A stretch of 64,000 nt of DNA from Cavenderia fasciculata (GCF_000203815.1 NW_004457729.1:3286674-3350673); one strand, 5' to 3'; positions 24,026 to 36,958 are shown, numbered from the stretch's first letter. The notes: generated by a model from the sequence alone, not told the origin. Made by a program: numbers and translations.

Positions 24026-25439
24026 ATGATTACACCAAACTCATTTACAGAGAATGATTCACTTGATAAACTAGTTTTAGCCTTTTTGGTATTTAGAATC
24101 GTGGTGTCTGCTGCCATTAGTTTTTCTGCTTCTGTTCAAACATTCTATGAGATTAAATACCAACATTGGCGTAATGTCATTAATCCTAGATTCCTTGTTT
24201 TACTTGGAATCTCTATATTCCTTGCTTGTAAGTAAAACAATACTCTTCAGCCTGTAACAAAAAGTACTTACTTATTATTTACTTAAATATATTCAAGTAA
24301 GAATTGTTTATACTGGAGTATTTATAGAAACCAAAGATCAAGGATTTACATCTTCAACTGTTTTTGTTAGAATGTTTGTCACTTTTTTTACTCTACAATC
24401 TTGGATATTCATTGGTAGTTTTTGGATGCAATTACTCTTTACTTTATATATTGCTAAAAGAGTTAGAATGGAGGTAATGTTGACATTTAATTATACAAAA
24501 ATCCAAAAGAGATTTAAATTAATTATTTATTTTATTTAATTTGATTTGATTTGATTTTAGACATCAAAAAGAATATTTAGTTATTCAATATTGATTTGGA
24601 TAGCATGTTTTTTATTTACACTAGGTAATATATTTGTTGCCATTTATTCACCGACACATGCTGATAGATATTTTACAATTGGATTCTTGATTATATTGGT
24701 TGTGTTGGGAACTATGTATGCTTCGTTTGGTCTCATACTCAGTAGGATGATGACAAGTTCTAAAAAGAGAAGTAAGGCACCTGCCAAAGTAGTCTTTTCT
24801 ATCAAGTTTCTGGCTTTAGTATCGATTGGTCTTGTGGTGGCTGTACTCATCCGTGACTTGATCTTTGCCATCATTTTAAAGATCCCAACCAACAATAATT
24901 GGCGTCATCTGTCAAACTTTTTGTCGTTTGTCTTTGAGACGACTGAAGCTATCGTTGAGATGATTGCTATTGCCGAGATACCTTGGAACTACTTTACACT
25001 ACGTCCTATCAATCCATCGGTTGTCAAAGCCTACAAATATCCCCAACAACCACATCCACTGTCATCACAACAATCTTCATTTATCCGATCCAACAACAAC
25101 AACAACAACAACAAACGCTCCAACGATCCAACATCATCAACCTCTTCCAACTCTAGTAGTAATGACTCTTCCAACAAAGACAATACCTCTTCAACCGTCT
25201 CTGTCATTAAACTTGGTAAACAAAGAAAGAACAACAACAATAATAATGACAAACAACCCTCAACAATAATAACAACCTCTACAACAACAACGTCTGCTAG
25301 CAACAACAACAACAACACCCAAATTTCAATTGAAATGCAACCAATTGGCAGTCCAGTCACAATCGATGACATCAACAACACTAATACAACAACTACTACT
25401 AATCAAGACAATGGTACGATCAGTAGTAGTGATCCATGA
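24026..25439 (+). CDS. Seven-span membrane protein, possibly THH1/TOM1/TOM3-like
   Basis: Three exons, 24026-24227, 24298-24473, 24561-25439, 418 aa in frame. About seven hydrophobic segments fill residues 15-275: near 16-38, 52-72, 88-115, 130-150, 160-185, 200-225 and 235-260. Short polar loops separate them, including one with SSKKRSKAPAK before segment 6. The cytosol-side tail (about 285-418) is rich in Asn, Ser and Thr and looks disordered. No signal peptide is seen. The topology and hydrophobic pattern resemble the plant TOM1/THH1 family and distant GPCR-like proteins, but I see no diagnostic motif, so the family call is tentative. Function unknown. Confidence 0.75.
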
Positions 25440-25945
25440 GGAGAGGGGATGCAAATGTGAGTCATCATTGCACATTGTTAGATCGTGATGATTGGATTGG
25501 ACGCCCAATCAAACCCACACCACACCACAATCTTGAGAGATACCCAATAAACAATTTGCATTGACAAAAATCTAAAACGTACCTTTCGATCAGCTGCTGA
25601 CCTTGTCACGAGACTTGCAGCTGTGAGAGAGGGAGAGAGAAATCTCTCACGATTTTTTTTGGTGCACTTTTCACCTACCCAACCGAGTCAGCAGTCAACC
25701 TTCGGTCAATTTTGTTTTTTCATTGTGCTTTTGAGTTTGTAGCCTGCTGTGTGCACTAACACTATCTTTGTCTTTCCCTTGCTTTAAAGTGTTGCTTATT
25801 ATATCTATTACTACAAGATATATAGAATATATATTCAATAACAAGAAATTTCAATTTGTATATATATATTATATATTAGATTAATGTTATCATCTTAGTA
25901 TTTTTTAGATATATATATATAAAGAGATAGATAGATAGATAGAAA
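25440..25945. other. Intergenic spacer with core promoter elements
   Basis: The first half is more mixed in composition. It includes CAGCTGCTG and GCAGCTGTG, near-complements about 30 bases apart around 25592-25628, and GAGAGAGGGAGAGAG. The second half is AT-rich with a TATA-like element next to the eIF4E-like start. No gene is seen. Confidence 0.55.
25906..25925 (+). promoter_or_regulatory. TATA-like element upstream of the eIF4E-like gene
   Basis: The 20 bases TAGATATATATATATAAAGA sit 20 bases before the ATG, followed by GATA repeats. The identical 20-mer occurs at 43986-44005 upstream of the IRE1-like gene. Confidence 0.4.
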
Positions 25946-28900
25946 ATGTCAAATTACTTTAACGTATTACAACAAGATGAAGATGATGATTTTGTAAACA
26001 TTGTAGATGAATCATCAATCGAACAACAAAAGTTAAACATTATTGAAAAGGAAAAGGAAGCAGCTGCTGAAAAGGAGGATGCTACTACCTCGGATAATGT
26101 TCCAACTACTACCGCCACTACCAATGCCACCCCAACCAACACTACTACTACAACAACATCAGATGAAGAACAAGTAACAGAATCATTCCCTTACAAACCA
26201 ACTAAGAGACAAGATTTACAATTCGATGTACAATTTGACTTTTCAGCAGAGTACAATGAAGAAGAATCGGCCAAAGAATTCACTCAACCATGGGTAGTAT
26301 TCTTTGACAAGAAGAACAAAGAAAAAATCACTCCAGCACCCGCAAACCCAGGAGAAAACGATCAATATCTTCAAAATATTAAAAAGATTGGAACATTTAA
26401 CACTTTAAATGTATGTTGTTTGTCAAATCACTATTGAAATGTTGGAACATATATATATTAATATATCTGTTTCTATTTGTCATTCATCATCATTATTATA
26501 GAGTTTAAAGGAATTATGGAAAGGTTTATCATCACCAGTTGACTCTAATATCAGTATCTTTAAGGAAGGTATTGAACCAGCTTGGGAAGATGTAAAGAAT
26601 AAGGATGGTGGAAAATATGTAAGTTGATAGAAATAGATAGATATTTATTTCTACAGAGTATACTAATCAGATGATATCTATTTCTATATTTTCTTTTATT
26701 ATTAGTCTGTAAATTATATGAAAGATCATCCAGAATTTTCAAGAGTATTAAATAATTGGTTTTCTTTATTAACTACAATTGTACAAGAATCAAAATGGGA
26801 ACATTATAGTCAAACTGTAAAGTATACAAACAAAAGTATAGTTATATCTACTTGGTTATAGCTAACAACCTTTTTATTTTTTTTAATACTTTTAGAATGG
26901 TATTGTTTTATCATTTAGAAGTTGGGGTGTTAGTATTAATCTTTGGAATGATAATTCAGACAATCAAGATGCTGTTCAAGCTCTCAAAGATACCATTCAA
27001 AATATATTAAAGGTTAAATATGCCAAATTCTCTTCTCATAATGTAATTATCACAAATTAGATCTGAACCACCAATTCGATTTTGAATACTTATTTCTATT
27101 ATTATTTTTTTATAGAATACAATTTTCTTAAAAACATTAAAAAAGAATGATGAAAAGAAGAAAAAGACAAACAAAATGTATGGAAAGATTGATCACAATT
27201 CAAATTTCCAATCCTATATGCAATCTAATAACTTACAGGTAGAGGATGGATGGAGTATTGTTGGTTCATCGGTCAGCCAAAACAAGAACCCATGGTCATC
27301 GACAAACCCAGCCCGTAAGATCAAGCCAATGCAATCGTCATCTGATGACTTGAGAACTCGTAGAGACCAACAAATCGCTCGTGAAATGCAAATTGCCAAG
27401 GAAATGCAATTGTCCAAGGAGTCTCTATCAAATACTACCTCGTCGTCGTCGTCGTCATCGTCTGAACCAGTCCCAGAGATTCCACAAGGTGTTAATGCCT
27501 GGTCTACTGGTATCCTCTTTGGAAAGGGTCCATCTGACAAGTCTGAACAAACTGTCCCAGAAACTACCACTACCACCTCCACTACCTCTGTTCCATCATC
27601 CAAGATTGTTGAACAACAACCAGCTTGGGGTGCAGTCAAGAATGTCGACTGGCAAAGAGAGATTGAAGAAGGTGAGATTGTCGAGGATGACTCAATTGTC
27701 ATTATTGCCAAGTCAGAGGAAGACAAGCCAGCTGCTGCTGCTGTCGACGTCCAACCAGTTGTTGTTGCTGCTGAAAAACCAAAGGTCAATGCTTGGGCCA
27801 CCGGTCTTTTCTTGACTCAAACCAAGCCAGAGGTTGATACCACCATCAAGGTTATCAGACATGAACCAACCCCACAACCACAAACAGTCAAACAACAAGA
27901 GTTGGAAGAAGGAGAGATTGTAGAAGAACAAGTTGCTGTTGTTCCAGAAAAGGTTGAAAAGAAAAAGACAGTCGAAAAGAAGGAACCAAAGAAATCTAAC
28001 AACAACAAAAAGGAAGAAAAGACAATTGTTGAAAAGAAGGATGAAAAGAAAAAGGATGAAGCTTTCTGGGAGCAAGATAACAACAAAAACAACAATAATG
28101 GTAAAAAAGTCACAACAACCAAAGAAGGAAGAAAAGAAGGAGGAAATCGATCCAGAACTCCCACCACTTCCAACCAAGAAGCCAGATAGAGAAGCTGAGC
28201 GTAAAAAGGAGAGAAGAAACAGATTCATCGTTCCACAAGTTTCATTGTGGGAAAAGAATGATGTTCTCAAGATGATGGAGACTGTTCAAGAGCAAAAGCA
28301 AGAGGAAGAACATATTGCCACCACCACTGCTGCTGCTACTGTTGTTGTCGCTCCAGTTGCCATTCAAGAAAGAGTTGTCATCTCTATCAAGCCAAAGACT
28401 GAAGAGAAAAAGATTGCCATCGAGACACGCAAGCCAACCGAAGAGTGGATCGAAGCCGACAAACCAAAGAAGAAGAAGCAAGTCGAAGAAGAAACTACCG
28501 AACAAGACAACAATACTGCTGAAAAGGTAGTTGAAAAGAAGGTCGAAAAGAAAAAGATTGAAAAGGTTGTCATTACTCCAACTCCAACCAATATCAAGAA
28601 CAAAAATATTTTATCAGCCTTGGAGGTTGAAGCACCGCTAGTTGTTACTCCAAAAAAGAACAAGTCTAATCAAACTACAGCAGTACCAGTTCCAGTTACA
28701 ACTCAAAATACTACCACCACGCAATCAAATAATAACAATAATTCACAACCACAAGTTAAAAAGACTAATACTTCAACAACAACAACAACCACCAACAACA
28801 CTACTACTGCTGCTGCTGTCGCGAAGAAACCAACCACCACTACCAACGCCCCTGTCACTACTACCGCCACTACCAAAAAGACTAACAACAATACCAACAA

Positions 28901-29078
28901 CAAATCAGTTACCAAGGCAACTAATACTACAACAACTACCACTACCAAATCAACATCCAAATCCAAAACCCCATCCGCCATTGAAACCATTTTTACTCCT
29001 TCACTCATTATGAACCTTGGTATTGTATTTGTTGTTTTATTACTTGGATTTATTCTTAAATATCTATTTTCCAATTAA
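25946..29078 (+). CDS. eIF4E class II-like cap-binding domain with long charged tail and C-terminal membrane anchor
   Basis: Exons 25946-26410, 26502-26618, 26706-26816, 26896-27042 and 27116-29078, about 933 aa if one base is skipped in the A6 run at 28103-28108. Residues about 105-280 are an eIF4E fold: PWVVFF, YLQNIKKIGTF, KELW (Trp 161), GIEPAWED (Trp 183, Glu 184) and FRSWGVSINLW (Arg 239, Trp 248). The QNIK-IGTF segment and loss of the second cap-stacking Trp resemble the 4EHP (eIF4E2) class, which usually represses translation. The tail has two EEGEIVE motifs, two NAW[SA]TG motifs and Lys/Glu- and Thr-rich stretches. It ends in a hydrophobic segment (about 908-929, IMNLGIVFVVLLLGFILKYL), which fits a tail anchor. 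If the last intron is retained, translation stops at 27058-27060 and gives a soluble eIF4E. Two separate genes remain the alternative. Confidence 0.75.
28103..28108 (+). other. A6 run at a reading-frame break
   Basis: Coding is clear in one frame up to NNNNGKK (about 28108) and clear in the +1 frame from SQQPKKEE (about 28110) onward. Removing one A joins the two. A sequence or assembly error in the homopolymer is the simplest reading; a real frameshift allele is possible. Confidence 0.8.
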
Positions 29079-29239
29079 AAATTTTCAATATATATCTTTA
29101 TAAATATATTTATACCCTTTTTATAATTATATAATTCATAATAATAAAAATAAATTTACCCATTTTAATATTAATACACATGTGATGTAATATTTAATTT
29201 AATACTCTTATTTTTGTTTGGTTTATTTATTAATTTTTT

Positions 29240-31223
29240 TTAAATATTTAATAAAGATAAACAAACAAGAGGTAAAACCAAATTATCTATTTGGGTAGTT
29301 GATGCCTCAATTAAACAACATAGTGTAGAGGTAATAATGATGTGAACCAGTGTGGAGAGGGTAAAAGGAATACCAATAAATGGTAAGAGTACAAGACATG
29401 CCAAAACGGTGCATGTGATACCACCGATGGTTCCTTGTAATGATTTGGAGGTACCAAACATTTTTGTACGTCCATATCTCACTCCAAAATAGGATGCTGC
29501 ACTATCACCAACACCAATAGTTAGCAAACCGGAAAAGATAGAAAGCAGTGGCTTGGTTGTAGAAAAACTAATGTCGAGATAGAATGGGATAACAACAGGA
29601 ATCGAGCATCCAAGCAATAGGTAAATATGGGTAAGTGTAATAACACCAGAATCTCTTGCGTCCAAGAATGCGTCCATGTATCCGGCAATATATTTTCCCA
29701 TCGGAGGAACTCTACCATATTTCAATATTTCTATTAGTATCAATGCACTGATTGATACTCCAAATGATAATGACATGAATGTTCTTTCCATCAATATCCC
29801 TGGTAAAAACATTATAATTGCTAATAAATGGAAATATTTTCTTAATATTATATTTGGTTGTTGTTGTTGTTGTTGTTGTTGTTGATTATTTGTTGTTGAT
29901 GATGTTGATGTTGATGATGATGATGATGATGTTGATTTCTTTGATGTTGATGTAGATGTTGATGTTGATGTTGATATAGATGTAGAGTTGTTATTATTGG
30001 AAGAAGGAGGTGAAAAGAATAAGATGGTAACAAATAGTAATCCAATCCAACATGCAATAACGGTAATTCTATTTCCAACAGATGATTGGTATAACATTTC
30101 GAGTGATTCTGGAATGAGGTAGGTTTGTAGCCAAAGGAATATATTTTGACCAATTAAATGATAGAGTAATGGATAGTAGACTCCAAATATCATAAACAAT
30201 GCAATCGTGTAGAATAATAGTACATGGAGTGAAAACATTGTGTTTGATTGTTGAATCAACGCATTGTTTCGTATAAATGTAGTCAGTCTAGATGTTACTA
30301 TACCAATGAGTATAGCACCAATGATCAATACAACAATTGCAACTTTAATAACTTGTAAATTATCAGTCATAAATTCCAACTCTTTGACACCACCACCACC
30401 AGACCCTGGCCAAGGATTGACATGATCCCATTGATCGTATAAATAGAAAATCGATGGTATTGAAAGTGATGAGATCAACTGACTTATAATAGATGCCTCT
30501 CCAAATGTAAAACTAGTTTGGAAATAATTTAATATTGCTTTGAATAATATTATAAATAATATATTATATCCAATTACAAATATCATTGCTTCTATTCCTA
30601 AAAGGATAGTACAGATAAGTTAATAATCATATAGTGTTATTAATATTATTATCAATTGACATACCAAAAGTAGTATAATCAATTACTATAATGAGTAGAG
30701 AGATTAAGATTAAATGTAGATACTTCTTTTTCAAAATGACAAAGAGTAATGTTACAGATGCTAGGTATGATGCCAAGAGTAGATGTTGTACAGTGACAAT
30801 GGTTGAGAATATATGTGAAGGGATTGAATAGGATGATGACACCATTCCAAGATTAGATGATTTGATCGATGTGTAGACCATTGGCAATAGAGACAGTGCC
30901 AATGGTAGTCCTTGATCCAATCCCTTTTCAGTTCTAGTTGATTTGGTCAATACATGATTAAAGATTGGTTCTTTAATGTAGGATGACAAGATGACTAGAC
31001 CAATATTAATGACAAAGAATATGAGTTCAGATAATGATGATAAAGGTCCATCTATATATCTTTGTTGTTGTTGATCTTGAATACGTTTCAACCTATCGTC
31101 GTCGTCATTGAATAATTTCTTGATAGATGATGATGATGATGATGATTCGTCTCTATGATGTGACCAATACACTAACAAACTACTTATCACTATCAATCCC
31201 AATTCAACTGTTTCTCTTTTCAT
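29240..31223 (-). CDS. Dolichol kinase
   Basis: Minus strand, exons 31223-30665 and 30597-29240, 638 aa. The enzyme uses CTP to phosphorylate dolichol in the ER membrane, making the lipid carrier for N-glycans, C-/O-mannose and GPI anchors. The protein is almost entirely membrane spanning (about 13-15 hydrophobic segments). The C-terminal third has the family signature: RKYFHLLAIIMFLPG, LKYGRVPP, then GVGDSAASYFGVRYGR and KSLQGTIGG, which form the CTP-binding and catalytic region. A Ser/Thr and Gln insert near residues 385-430 breaks the middle loop, as is common in amoeba proteins. The family is normally 510-550 aa, so the extra length comes from this loop and the N-terminus. It converges on the eIF4E-like gene with 161 bases between stops. 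Confidence 0.92.
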
Positions 31224-31742
31224 CTTTTAATCAACTAGGTACCCTCTCTTTCTCTCTACCTAGCTAGCAGTAGTTTCTATAAATTAATTTAAACTATTTT
31301 TGATCATCCATCTCATTTCTCTTTTTTCAATACATTAATTTATTAAAATTCATAGTCAAACAAATAAAATGATACAAATAACAATAACCATAGCTGCAAT
31401 AACTAGTATATATTAATAATCAAAGAATAATAATAATATTAATAAATGTAGACAAGACAAAAAAGGAAACAATTTACAAGTGGGGTGAAAGTAGTAAAGC
31501 ACTCATGGGTAGCTCACTAGTGAGATGAACGAATCGCATTGTGCGAGTAAATTTCATTTCATTCATCTCTCTCTCTATCATTTCTATATGTTATATTCTT
31601 TGTATATCAACAATAGATATTAATAGAAACGTACTTATTTATTAGTAATAATAATTTGAACAAATTTGTTAAAGAGTAAGTCATTAATATTCGAAAGAAA
31701 TCATCCAATTGTATTAATTAATTAATCCATTTATATTTCTAG
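31224..31742. other. Divergent promoter region with likely 5'-leader intron
   Basis: Head-to-head spacer between dolichol kinase and fucokinase. A GTAAGT donor at 31676 and a TTTCTAG acceptor ending at 31742, directly before the ATG, suggest a 67-base intron in the 5' leader of the fucokinase gene. CT repeats lie at 31568-31580. Confidence 0.5.
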
Positions 31743-34700
31743 ATGAAAAGAAGAGGATGGGATGCAATTGGAGTTACAGCTTCAACTTATGAACAGGCAC
31801 ATGAATTTGTGAATGAATTGAATGCTAGAAAATGTACTGGTATGATCAATGAAAATTGTATCATTGTACCTATTCCCGATCCAGTCACATCAAACACTGA
31901 TAATATTCCGATTGATCAGATCAAGTATCTCAACTTTACACGTATTGGTAGTGGTACATCTACGTTGAATTCATTGGTGACGATTGCAGACAAGTTGAGT
32001 GGGTTGGCCGGTCGCTCATTCATCGATATCGAGGTGGTCAAGAACTCTAAAATACTGTTGCTTCACATTGGTGGTCTCTTTCATCACATGACACTTGTCA
32101 ACCTTTGCTCTAAAGCATTCACATGTATGGTGGTTGACAAGTATCCACTCAGACGTATTCACTCTGGTATCGGCGGTACACAATGTCCAACTGTTGACAG
32201 CGGTGGCGGCGGTTCAAGTTCATCATCACTCTATGGACTAAACAACAATGAGATCAAGGCTAAACAAGAAACTTGTAGATTAGAGATGTCGACTGCTTCA
32301 GCTGCCACTGCTGCGAGGGCAGCTGACGACGACTATGCTGATGATCCAGCATGGGATGTTGCTGATGTCTACCCATTGTATCCAATTGACATACTACTCA
32401 GTAACCTCAATCGCATTGAACGATACATTGACGCTGGAATGATTGTTGCTAGTACTGAATCATTGGTTCTGCTCGAAAATGATGTCATGGACATTCAAGT
32501 GGGTGGACGTATGTGGAACAGCGAAGGTATTCAAACGTTGGTTATACCGGTCGACGCCGAAGTTGCAACACGTCACATTGCCGTAAAGACTGATGCATTT
32601 GGTGTCATTCAAGAGTTTGGTAATAAATTCTCAGAGACTGAGCTACGAGACAAAGAATTTATATTTCGAGAAACCAACACCAAAACACAACAACAAGAGG
32701 AAAAGGTGATGGTATACACCAATATCATTAGAATGTGTCCAAAATCGGTAGAGAAACTTCTCTATCTCCAATCCACAACTCCCTTCAACTCTTGCACCAC
32801 GTTGGCACTCGATAATGGTGCATCGCTACTCAAATTCTCTGTCTATCCAGAAATATTAGAAGTAATGAGTCAGAGTCAAAAACTAGTATCCTATCTCTCA
32901 CTGACTCCTCATCATTATAATCCAAGTTTTGTCTTGGAAATGGCACGTCAAGTATTATGGAAAACCTTTCGTTCAACTCCTCTAACAGCCATATCAGTTA
33001 AAGGTCACTATTCATTTTTAAAAGATGCTGGGTAAGCAAATTATATAGATTATTCATGTTATTATAGTTTAAACTAACCAAAAGTATCCTTTATATTACT
33101 TAGTGATTTATTATCATTTTTAAAATATCAAAAGGAAATAGTTGAAGATATTTTAATTAAAAAGGTAGTACATTCATATATTGATAATAAGAATCCAATT
33201 GATGGGTTTGTATTGAATAGCCTGTTGAGTGGAGATGGAGTGGCCGACAAGAACTCGATTATTATTAGTTGTGTATTGTCGGGTAGTTGGAGTGTCGGAA
33301 AGGATTGTGTCATTCTAGGTGTAAGAGAGTCGTTTTGTGGAGCACACTTTGCCGATCGTATGACCATCTCAGAGGTTCAACTCAAATCACCTTGGAATTC
33401 AAAACCAAAACATTGTAAATCTATCAATCAAATTGGAGGTATTGGAGGATTACAAAACAAGAAATCAACAACAACAACAACAACAACACCACACACAAGT
33501 GATATTGGAGGTATTGATAAATTGATTGAAAGTTCATTTGACAACAACACTACCAACAATATAACGAGTGACCATGGGTCAAAAACAATCATGGGTATTT
33601 CGTCGTCTGAAAATAGACCACGTGTATTGGTGATTGTAGGTATTGACGATAATATCGATCTCCTCTACACTGACCCCAAAGCAACAATAGCCAATCAGAA
33701 ATGGGACGATTTCTTCACATCGTCTGGTATATCGCCCGACGAACTTTGGCCTCCCAACTACCCAAGACTATTGCGTTCAGCTCGTCTCTTTCCAGTGTTG
33801 TCAGTGTCTGGTGACGAGGACATGTTGGAGAGTGCGTTGTGGATACAAGATCTTACCAAAAAACCACCCCTCTCGGTGATTGGACGGTGGAAGGCATCCA
33901 AGAGAATGAGTATTGCCGATATTACGGGTGAGACTACTCTTATTGCAGAGACACGAGTGAAATACCTCCAGCGGACAGCCACCCTTAGTGCGTCGGTACA
34001 ACAATTACCCCGTGACCAAGTGTGTCAGCTGCAGGAACAATTGGAACACTCGAATCGTGTCGAGGGTGATGTGGCAGCATCGTTTCTTTGGCGTAGAGTA
34101 CTCTCGTTTCGAATCGATATGATGAGGGTCAATTCAGTGTACTCTGAGAATTGGAGTCGCCAATGCCTGGATATCTACTTTCTCAAGTGGAGTAGAATGC
34201 GTGACCATACACTCGACTCTGCATTGCAGGCTATGGACCGTATCCTCATCACCACACCGTCTCACGTCGTACCTCGTATACTATCCAATATGAGTGATCT
34301 CATGGCCATTTGGATGGCTGGAAGGGGTGGTATTCGCACAGGACCCGCTCATCACAGCAAATGGTGCGAAGCACTATTATCATTCTCTCGTGGTGATGAA
34401 AAGGCTGGTATTCTCAAGCTGACGAGTGAGCGCGCCAACTGGCTAGACACATGCGAGAATGTGATTATTGCTGCCAGACATTATGACGCAGCTTGTCAAA
34501 TACTCATTAAAAACGTGGTGGATCGGTCCCCATCCACTACCAAGCCGCTAGACAGCGGTCCCGTACCGATCGAGAAATGGGTGCGTGTCGAGACACCGGG
34601 CCGACTGGATCTTGGTGGGTTCTGGACAGACTTTGCGCCCATGTCGTATGAGCAGGGTGGACGTGCTGTCACGGCCGCCATCCACATTGACGGCGTTGCA

Positions 34701-35939
34701 CCGTACGTATGTCGTGCCAGACGTATCAGCGAACCAATCGTCATCTTTTCGTCTGCTCAATCTGGCTCTCCACTAGTACTCCAAAGATTCGCCGACTTTA
34801 CAGATTTCAAGCGACCTCTTGCACCCTATGCATTGCTGAAAGCTTGTTTTCTTCAGGTTGGTATTGTCAACCCTCCATGGTCTGTTTATAATTCACATGC
34901 TGCGACTATAACCGACCCTACTACAACTACAACAACAACAACAACATCAACACCACCTTCAACAGGTGACATTGACCAAGATGCAGATATATTAAAGAAT
35001 CTAAGAGATTTACAAGGTAGACAAAGCAAACAAACACAGCATCACAAGAGACACCATGAATCATTAAAACAACAGTTGGAAATAGTCGGTGGTTTGGAGG
35101 TGGAGATATCATGCCCGCTGCCGTACGGCAGTGGATTGGGATCGAGCTCGTTGCTGGCAGCTAGCGTGCTGACTGCGATTGCGCGAATCTATGGTGTCGA
35201 GTTTATGTCACCGTCGCATTTGGTGCATGCGTGTACCAAGGTTGAACACATGATGACTACGTGTGGAGGATTCAGCGACTCGCTTGGAGGTGTCGTCGGA
35301 GGATTGACACATGGGTGGAATGAAAAGATCGATATTGCAAACCTCACCAAATCCAAGCAAGAGTGTATCAATGTCCAATACTACAACATTCAACTGACAC
35401 CTGACCAAATGGGACATATCGGACGTCACATGCTCCTAGTCAACACCAATCGCCCACGACTCAACCCTCAAGTGACCGAAGCGATCAGAGGATTCCTAGC
35501 GAGAAAGAAGTCTACCCTCGACGCAATAGAATCCATTGCATCGCAAACCGATGACATGCGAAAGGCTATACAGAGTGCTGATCTAGCCGAGATTGGTCGA
35601 CTACTCACAAAATACTGGCACACCAAGAAACAAGTATCGACAGGATCCAAGCTACCCGGTTTTGTCATGGATTTGGAAAAGATTATACATGACCAGATAC
35701 ACGGCTACTCTGCAGTTGGTGCAGGTGGAGGTTTCCTCTTACTCATCACCAAAGAGCACAACGACGTAGCACGTCAAAACATCCTACAACTTTTAGCAGC
35801 CCATGAACTCGACCATCAATACGATTCCAACACCTATAGCAACATCACCCTCCATATTCCATCTATTACAAATAATGGTATCACTTTAAATTATGAAGAT
35901 CATTCTGGTGATCCACAAGTATTATTTGTTCAAAGATAG
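31743..35939 (+). CDS. Bifunctional L-fucokinase / GDP-L-fucose pyrophosphorylase
   Basis: Two coding exons, 31743-33031 and 33104-35939, 1374 aa. It salvages free L-fucose: the GHMP kinase makes fucose 1-phosphate and the pyrophosphorylase makes GDP-fucose, the donor for fucosyltransferases. The N-terminal half has WDAIGVTAS, VPIPDPV and RIGSGTSTLNSL, the nucleotidyl-transfer signature of the plant and bacterial FKGP enzymes. The C-terminal half has ETPGRLDLGGFWTD, the ATP loop PLPYGSGLGSSSLLAAS and TTCGGFSDSLGG, all typical of fucokinases. Low-complexity inserts (a poly-Thr stretch near 33465-33490 and another near 34920-34950) and an Ala/Asp-rich loop make it longer than the plant enzyme (about 1055 aa). 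An acceptor directly before the ATG implies a 5'-leader intron. A fucosyltransferase lies 6 kb downstream. Confidence 0.93.
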
Positions 35940-36417
35940 ATTGATAGATAAACACATATAAAATAATTAAATAAATAAATTAAAAAAAGATAATTAAAAA
36001 ATATCCTAGAAATAATAATAATAATAATATTAATAATAATAATATTATTAATAATAATAATAGTTTGTTTAGGCTTCAATTCGTTAAAGAATATAATAGT
36101 GTCCCTTCATAATGTGTGACACGTACATTACATCATTCCTATTGATAGATATCAGCAAGCAATCGGCCTTGTGTAATAGGTTCCAACACAGTAATCACTG
36201 ACCAAATCTTAGATCAACCATGCAAGACCTCAACAGTAAACGAACCAGTGACATGTGATCTGTAGGTTAGTTGTCCAAAATAAGTATCCACATCTACGAC
36301 AAAAAACCAACAAACTGCAAAAGTTGCACTATGTGGAGGTTTCGTTCTTTTTTTAATTTAATTTTCTTTTTGCATTCTAAAATTATAAAAGATCGCTCTT
36401 TAACAACTCTTTTCGTC
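35940..36417. other. Intergenic spacer
   Basis: AAT/ATT repeats at about 36010-36062, which can fold on themselves, then a mixed-composition stretch (36070-36280) without ORF. The stretch was checked by eye for a tRNA and none was found. A small ncRNA here cannot be excluded. Confidence 0.5.
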
Positions 36418-36958
36418 ATGTCAACAACTACTGAACAACAACAACACAGTAATAATAATATACATACTAGTAATACTACAGCTAATAATACAACAACAAA
36501 GATGAACGCCGCCGCAGCAGACAATGCTCTTACTCACCAAGCTCCAGCTGACAAGTTATCTTGGTTCCAAAAGATTCAAAAGAAGTTCACTGTACCTCCA
36601 CCACCAAAGACATTAAAGGATGCCTTAAAGAGAGATTATATCCTCGTTGGAGGTAAGTTAAAAATAATACTATAATAACATTATAAGTTTAAGTATAAAT
36701 GTAGTATATACTAATTCAAACAACATATATTTAATATATTTAGGTGCATTTGCAACTTTAGGATTCTTATCATCAGGTGTATACAACCATATGAGAGGTG
36801 GTAATCAAATCACCACCAACAAGTTACTTCGAGGCAGAATTTATGCTCAAGCAGCTACTGTTGGTATCATGTGTATCTATGCATTCACCTATCAAGCCGG
36901 TTTGGACAAGGACGCCGCTGAAGAAGCCAGAAAGAACCAAAAGATCATTTTAACATAA
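36418..36958 (+). CDS. HIG1-domain mitochondrial protein (RCF1/HIGD type)
   Basis: Two exons, 36418-36652 and 36744-36958, 149 aa. HIG1 proteins sit in the inner mitochondrial membrane and support assembly and supercomplexes of cytochrome c oxidase. The N-terminal 55 residues are Gln/Asn/Thr/Ala rich. The HIG1 domain (about 70-140) has two hydrophobic hairpin segments: ILVGGAFATLGFLSSGVY, then GNQITTNKLLRGRIYAQAAT and VGIMCIYAFTYQ. The RxRxxAQ-like motif (RGRIYAQ) is the family hallmark. The first ATG in the exon is used. A reading upstream of it lacks an ATG context and is probably leader. Confidence 0.9.

Noticed and set aside
27058-27060. End of a stand-alone eIF4E gene at the TAG, with a second gene starting at 27176
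   Set aside because: The intron at 27043-27115 has good ends and the size of the other introns, and it joins the two parts in phase. The two-gene reading leaves only 115 bases between genes. It is kept as an alternative, not the main call.
28103-28108. Programmed +1 frameshift
   Set aside because: No stop codon or clear slippery context forces a shift at this point, and homopolymer error is simpler.
36060-36280. Possible tRNA or small RNA gene
   Set aside because: Neither an A-box/B-box pair nor a cloverleaf could be built by eye.
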